Source: Nyssa sinensis (taxonomy: Eukaryota; Streptophyta; Magnoliopsida; Cornales; Nyssaceae). From it: a DNA stretch of 64,000 nucleotides. The DNA lies in NCBI GenBank assembly GCA_008638375.1, contig CM018051.1:25869344-25933343 (forward strand). Reading direction: 5' to 3'. Numbering within the stretch: the first letter of the stretch is position 1; each line of letters opens with the position of its first letter. A model generated the notes under the pieces. That model saw only the letters and a list, made by a program, of their open reading frames with translations. It was not told the DNA's origin and did no database searches. A program made the translations under genes and the position numbers. This document shows positions 60,228 through 64,000 of the stretch, piece after piece.

Positions 60228-63164
60228 AAAACAGAAATCATGAATACTAAGTTTGATATATCAATGCCATAAATATCTTGAACTTAAAACATCCGTTGAA
60301 ATCCGTGGAGTTAAAGCCTCCACTTCAAATGCAAGATTACTCACCTTACGTGTCTGGGCCGGCTCTATAGAGGCCCCTTCCCTTTACCCTTTTCCTTTCT
60401 TAGCCTATTGAGATTTATGAAGATTCCATAAATTCCATATGCACTTAATCAACTTTATGACTCACCAATTGTAGACCGTGAAAAGCTTAAATTCTTATAC
60501 TGGTCCGACTTATGGCTGTATTATAGTCTAGCAACTTATGTACTTAATGATAATAATATTACCTGCGACGCATTTCAGCTAAGGTTTCAGTGTTCTCTCG
60601 TTCCTCTTCTTCTTTAAGTTGCGCCTCAGCAAGTCTCCTTGCTGCTGCTTCCTAGGCGTGTCACCCAATTGGAACAATTGGTTCCCAATGTATGAAGGGT
60701 GTGAGGGACTTAATCTCACAGTATTTAGCAATCCTCAATTTCTTATGGAGTACTCGGTGTTGTCGATCTAGTTCATCCAGAAAATCTTGCTGTTTCTGAC
60801 CCTTAATTACGGTCCGGGGCTTAATCATTATGAATTAGCTGAACTTGTCCTACACAAATTAATGTATTAGGAACTTATTTCGTTCTAAACTATACTCTTC
60901 TGGTAGCTCCATTAACTTTAATTTAATTTATTTACTTCACATGTTTACGTGTCGTATCTTCTAGTAACGTATTTCCTCGTACTTGTCTTAGTTTAATATT
61001 TCAGCAATACTTTAATCTTTAATCATCTGACAGATGCTATTCAACAAATTTTATGTTCTTTTATTTTAGACATTTCTTTTTGGTCGAACAGACTCTACCA
61101 TTGAGTCCAAAGTGTCGAAAAAAGTCAGTTTAGACCTTCCCCAGTTTTAATTTGGCTTTAAGGGTACTAGGGGTAATTTGGTCATTTTTTCCCTTATGTG
61201 TTTTAAATTTTTGGGGCCTCGTCTCGTGTCGTGGACCTCACCATTGGACTCAGAAGGTCCGAGCTAGATAGTAAGAACACATTAATAACTTATTAATTTT
61301 GGACAAGGGGTATTTTGGTCATTCACCCCTTTACATGTCTTTATTTTTCGGGGCCCCGTCTCGCAAAACGGACCCTACCATTAGTCTCAGAGTATCCAAA
61401 ATAGTAAGGATACACTATTCATATGTTTAATTTGGACTTTATTTGCTCCATTTATGACCTAGGGGCAAAATAGTAATTTAACTTTATTTATTAAATAATT
61501 AAATTAATTATTTAATTATTTTTTCAGGGGTCTAATTGCATAAAATTTTCCTCAGTTGGGCCACAGTGGAATTTCTTAGAAATTTTGGGGTCAATCCGTA
61601 ATAACAAAAGGTTTGGTTTATTTAATTTTAAATAAATTAGAAAACCAATGGGTTCGGTTTAAATCCAAGTGAACTGGTCCGGTCTGTTCGTAAGCCAACC
61701 GGTTTAATCGGGTTTATACGTGATGCTGACGTCCTAGCGTTTAAAGTTTTAAAACAAAACGTTGCTGTTTTGCTAAAACCCTAACCTGTTAGGTCCAATT
61801 ACAACCCAGACCCGAACCGACCCAAAGTCCGACCCGAACAGTGTCGTCTTCCCCACGAGGTTGACACTGTTCATCCGAAACCCTATTTTTTTATAGTTCA
61901 GTTTCATGATGTTTTGAGAGTCCATTTCCTCTGTTTTCTTTTCCAAACACTTCCTAATACTTTATGGCATACTTTTACATCGATTTAGAGCTTCGAATAT
62001 AGCTCAAAGGCTCGGTTTAAGTCGCGATAATCAGACCTGTAAACTCACGGTTCATGTTTATTTCTTGGTTATTTTTCATGGGGTTGGGCTTATTTTGTTC
62101 CTTAGTTAAAGGGGTTTCATTTCCCATTCTCAAATGCCGGTTTAACACTGAGTTTAGAAGATGGGGTTACAAACCCGTAACCTGCAACTCATCATATGGG
62201 GTTCATTTCCTAGGTTTTGTGATCGCGGTTATATGTTTTTGGGACTCTGGGAGGTTCTAGTTGAGGTCTTAATAAGCCAAAACTAGTTTGGTAGAAGTTG
62301 GTTCAGACCTGCTTGAGCAAGGTCCTTCCATGGCTGCCACTTCTGGGTTGGATGTTTTTAACCGTTTTCAAGCTTAGATTTCATGCTTAATCATGTTTAT
62401 TTACTTTAAACGTCATATATACCAAAAACTAGAAGCTAAAACAGTTCATGCATAGGAAAATTTTTAGAGAGAGAAAATGATGGTTTTTTGTGTATTCTTA
62501 CCTTTTTGGTTGAGATTGTTGGCCCTCTTCAATCTGCTTCTTTCTCCTTCTCAGAAACTTTCTCTCCCTCTTTCTCTTTGTGTGAGACTGAATCTTGTGT
62601 GTCGTGTGTATGCAATGGGGTGTGTATATCATATATGTACATACCAACAATTAATAGCCATCTCTTTTCACTTAATTGCCCTTCACTTCACCCCCTTACT
62701 CCATCAGATCAGCAGCCATACCTCCTCCTATTCCTCTTCACCTAATGACATATAATATACACATATAGTACATAGTTACCTTACCCCTCTTAATTTCATG
62801 TTTCTTCTTTCTTATATATATATATATATATATAATATTTTATACACATTCACGACTGATCTAGGTATATGTTCATATATATATATATATATATATATAC
62901 ATACATACATACATATATACATAAATACATTAATCTATTGCATTTTCAAATGTATTTACACATGTATACTTATACAAGCATACATATATATATTTATCCA
63001 TACACAATACACTTTAATGTGTGTGTTTTCATAATAGTTTATTTTCTTGGATTTAATTAATTAATTATTAATTCTCCTCTTAAATGTAAATACCTTTACA
63101 CTAACTTTTCATTACCTCGTAATATGTGCCCTATGACCCGATTTTTCTGGGCCGGGGTATTACA

Positions 63165-64000
63165 CCAGTTCCTCTATGTCTCAATTTTGTCATTAACTAT
63201 TGGCCAACTAAGGTTAGACTTCAACAATGAAGCATAAAACAACATATATTTCTTGCATACGCTTGCATGCTTCAGGACCTGCTCCCATGTCAATCTCCCA
63301 CAACATAAACTGATTCCCTAATGACCTGCCATAGAAACCCTCTTCTAAAAAATAGCAAACTTGGTCCTGCCATAGTAAAATAAACCTGCTTATTTGGCCA
63401 AGTTCAGTTTCATCTCCCAAGCCTCACAACCTTTGGATCTGGAAATCAAATCTCCTTTTATCACATATTTGTAATTGCTGAAACTGGTAGTATACCAGCA
63501 ATAGCAGCACTTGATTATTTGCATCAGCATGGTTCCTCCCTTCATCAGCCTGCTCCAATTTCATCAAGTTCCTTAAGCCCCTTCTTATGAGCCTCTACTT
63601 CAAGCATAAGACTCGGAATCTGATTATGCTCACTCTAGGACCCATCGTAATTTATAGAGTTTGCCAAATTGTGCAGTATTCTTCTCATCTTCAAGACTGT
63701 CCACAACTGTTGCACCAAGTCTTTCAACAGAACTCCAATTGCTGCTGCAACAACAGCTCCAATTGCTCCATCAATGACCACCGCTTCATCCATCAATATG
63801 AACCCTCAACCGTGCACAATCTTCTGTTTTCTTACTAAACAAAATAGACAATAACAGCAATACTAAATCTCATTAAAATCCCAATTCATCCAATCCAGTT
63901 TTAACAACAGCCCCCCCTAAAGCTGCATACCAAGCTTATCATGTATCTAAAATGCTAAATTGGTAATGTGCCAACAATTGCAGCACTGTCCACGGCTGTA
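63165..64000. other. Flank beyond nested LTRs, possibly host DNA
   Basis: Starts with the CCAGT duplication and shows none of the LTR motifs found elsewhere in the window. Contains the RPW8-like fragment listed separately, and a GCAATAGCAGCACTTGA / GCAATTGCAGCACTGTCC near-repeat at about 63500 and 63975 with CTGAAACTGGTAGTATACC-like context. No complete gene. Confidence 0.4.
63545..63793 (-). pseudogene. Possible RPW8-like N-terminal fragment
   Basis: The minus-strand frame from ATG 63793 reads MDEAVVIDGAIGAVVAAAIG, then VLLKDLVQQLWTVLKMRRIL and HNLANSI, an amber stop at 63635-63637, and in the same frame SLMLEVEAHKKGLKELDEIG before a stop at 63545. The pattern of a Gly/Ala-rich hydrophobic N-terminus followed by a helical segment with spaced Leu and a final E(V/I)E...K.L.EL resembles RPW8/coiled-coil domains of plant immune proteins. 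Similarity is judged from memory of the family's general shape only. It could instead be an unrelated membrane-helix fragment. Downstream frames (63214-63420) are compatible with, but do not prove, a longer broken gene. Confidence 0.3.

Larger units (their letters stand above)
53709..63164 (-). mobile_element. Solo LTR, minus strand (53709-54899 and 60233-63164)
   Basis: The minus strand starts TGTAATACCCCGGCCC at 63164 and ends GGTTTTGGGTCGTGACA at 53709; about 4.12 kb once the nested LTR is removed. Exact duplication CCAGT (53704-53708, 63165-63169). Hairpin cassettes near 61088, 61230 and 61370 (complement). Candidate intron: purine-rich exon, then GTAAG/GTGAGTAA at 60344, and TTTTTCAG/G ending at 54140 with palindrome GAGCTTCCAGAAGCCC (54164-54179). 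The candidate is about 872 bp without the insertion, and the nested LTR sits inside this intron. TA-rich microsatellites at 62815-62990. Confidence 0.92.

Noticed and set aside
62798..63060. Tyr/Ile-rich small proteins
   Set aside because: They are translations of TATA microsatellites in the solo LTR.

Overview
This window is plant nuclear DNA, most likely from a eudicot. It is AT-rich and consists almost entirely of nested LTR retrotransposons. I found no intact host gene. The evidence for a plant is tRNA-iMet primer sites (TGGTATCAGAGC), a Ty3/gypsy chromovirus with a C-terminal chromodomain, two plant-type Ty1/copia wrecks and a plant mobile domain pseudogene. I cannot name the species.

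Layout. (1) 1-8173: leader-like noncoding DNA, a minus-strand Ty3-type LTR (1061-4512), then the 3' end of a noncoding (LARD-like) element with its 3' LTR (4513-8173). (2) 8174-9433 holds a broken plant mobile domain (PMD) gene on the minus strand, and its upstream flank continues at 24762. A solo LTR (9434-9676 + 21322-24761, target duplication GCCAA) sits there, and inside it a very young 11.6-kb Tekay/Del-like chromovirus (9677-21316, target duplication AAGAG). (3) 25690-28299: decayed tandem arrays and an LTR-retrotransposon leader fragment. (4) 28300-41783: an old minus-strand copia element split by a 2.75-kb solo LTR, itself split by an 8.9-kb noncoding LARD (31355-40249, target duplication TGCAA). 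(5) 41784-53708: a plus-strand copia element (5' LTR, PBS, broken gag-pro-int) that landed in the gag of the first copia and was itself hit by a 4.6-kb solo LTR (46265-50870, GGTAC) and an LTR fragment. (6) 53709-63164: a minus-strand solo LTR (CCAGT) containing a 5.3-kb solo LTR (54900-60227, AAAAC). (7) 63165-64000: non-repeat-looking DNA with a possible RPW8-like fragment.

The only nearly intact genes are gag and pol of the Tekay-like element: zinc-knuckle Gag, protease, RT, RNase H, integrase and chromodomain in one frame, broken once by an amber codon at 16084-16086. The LARDs have no coding capacity but share primer site, polypurine tract and LTR termini with this element, so they were probably mobilised in trans.

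The most interesting signal is an architecture shared by LTRs of several diverged subfamilies in the window: an antisense tRNA-like A/B-box module (often next to a TATA box); usually two or three copies, about 143 bp apart, of a hairpin-forming GGACTC-N7-GAGTCC cassette; a purine-rich stretch ending in a consensus 5' splice site (GTRAGT); then 0.35-1.7 kb later a palindrome (GAGCTnnnnnAGCTC) followed by CACCCC and a T-run ending CAG/G, which reads as a 3' splice site; and a common terminus (ATCCGCATAGGGTGGG...TGACA). This suggests a conserved intron inside the LTR. All boundaries and comparisons were read by eye; no alignment or database search was run.
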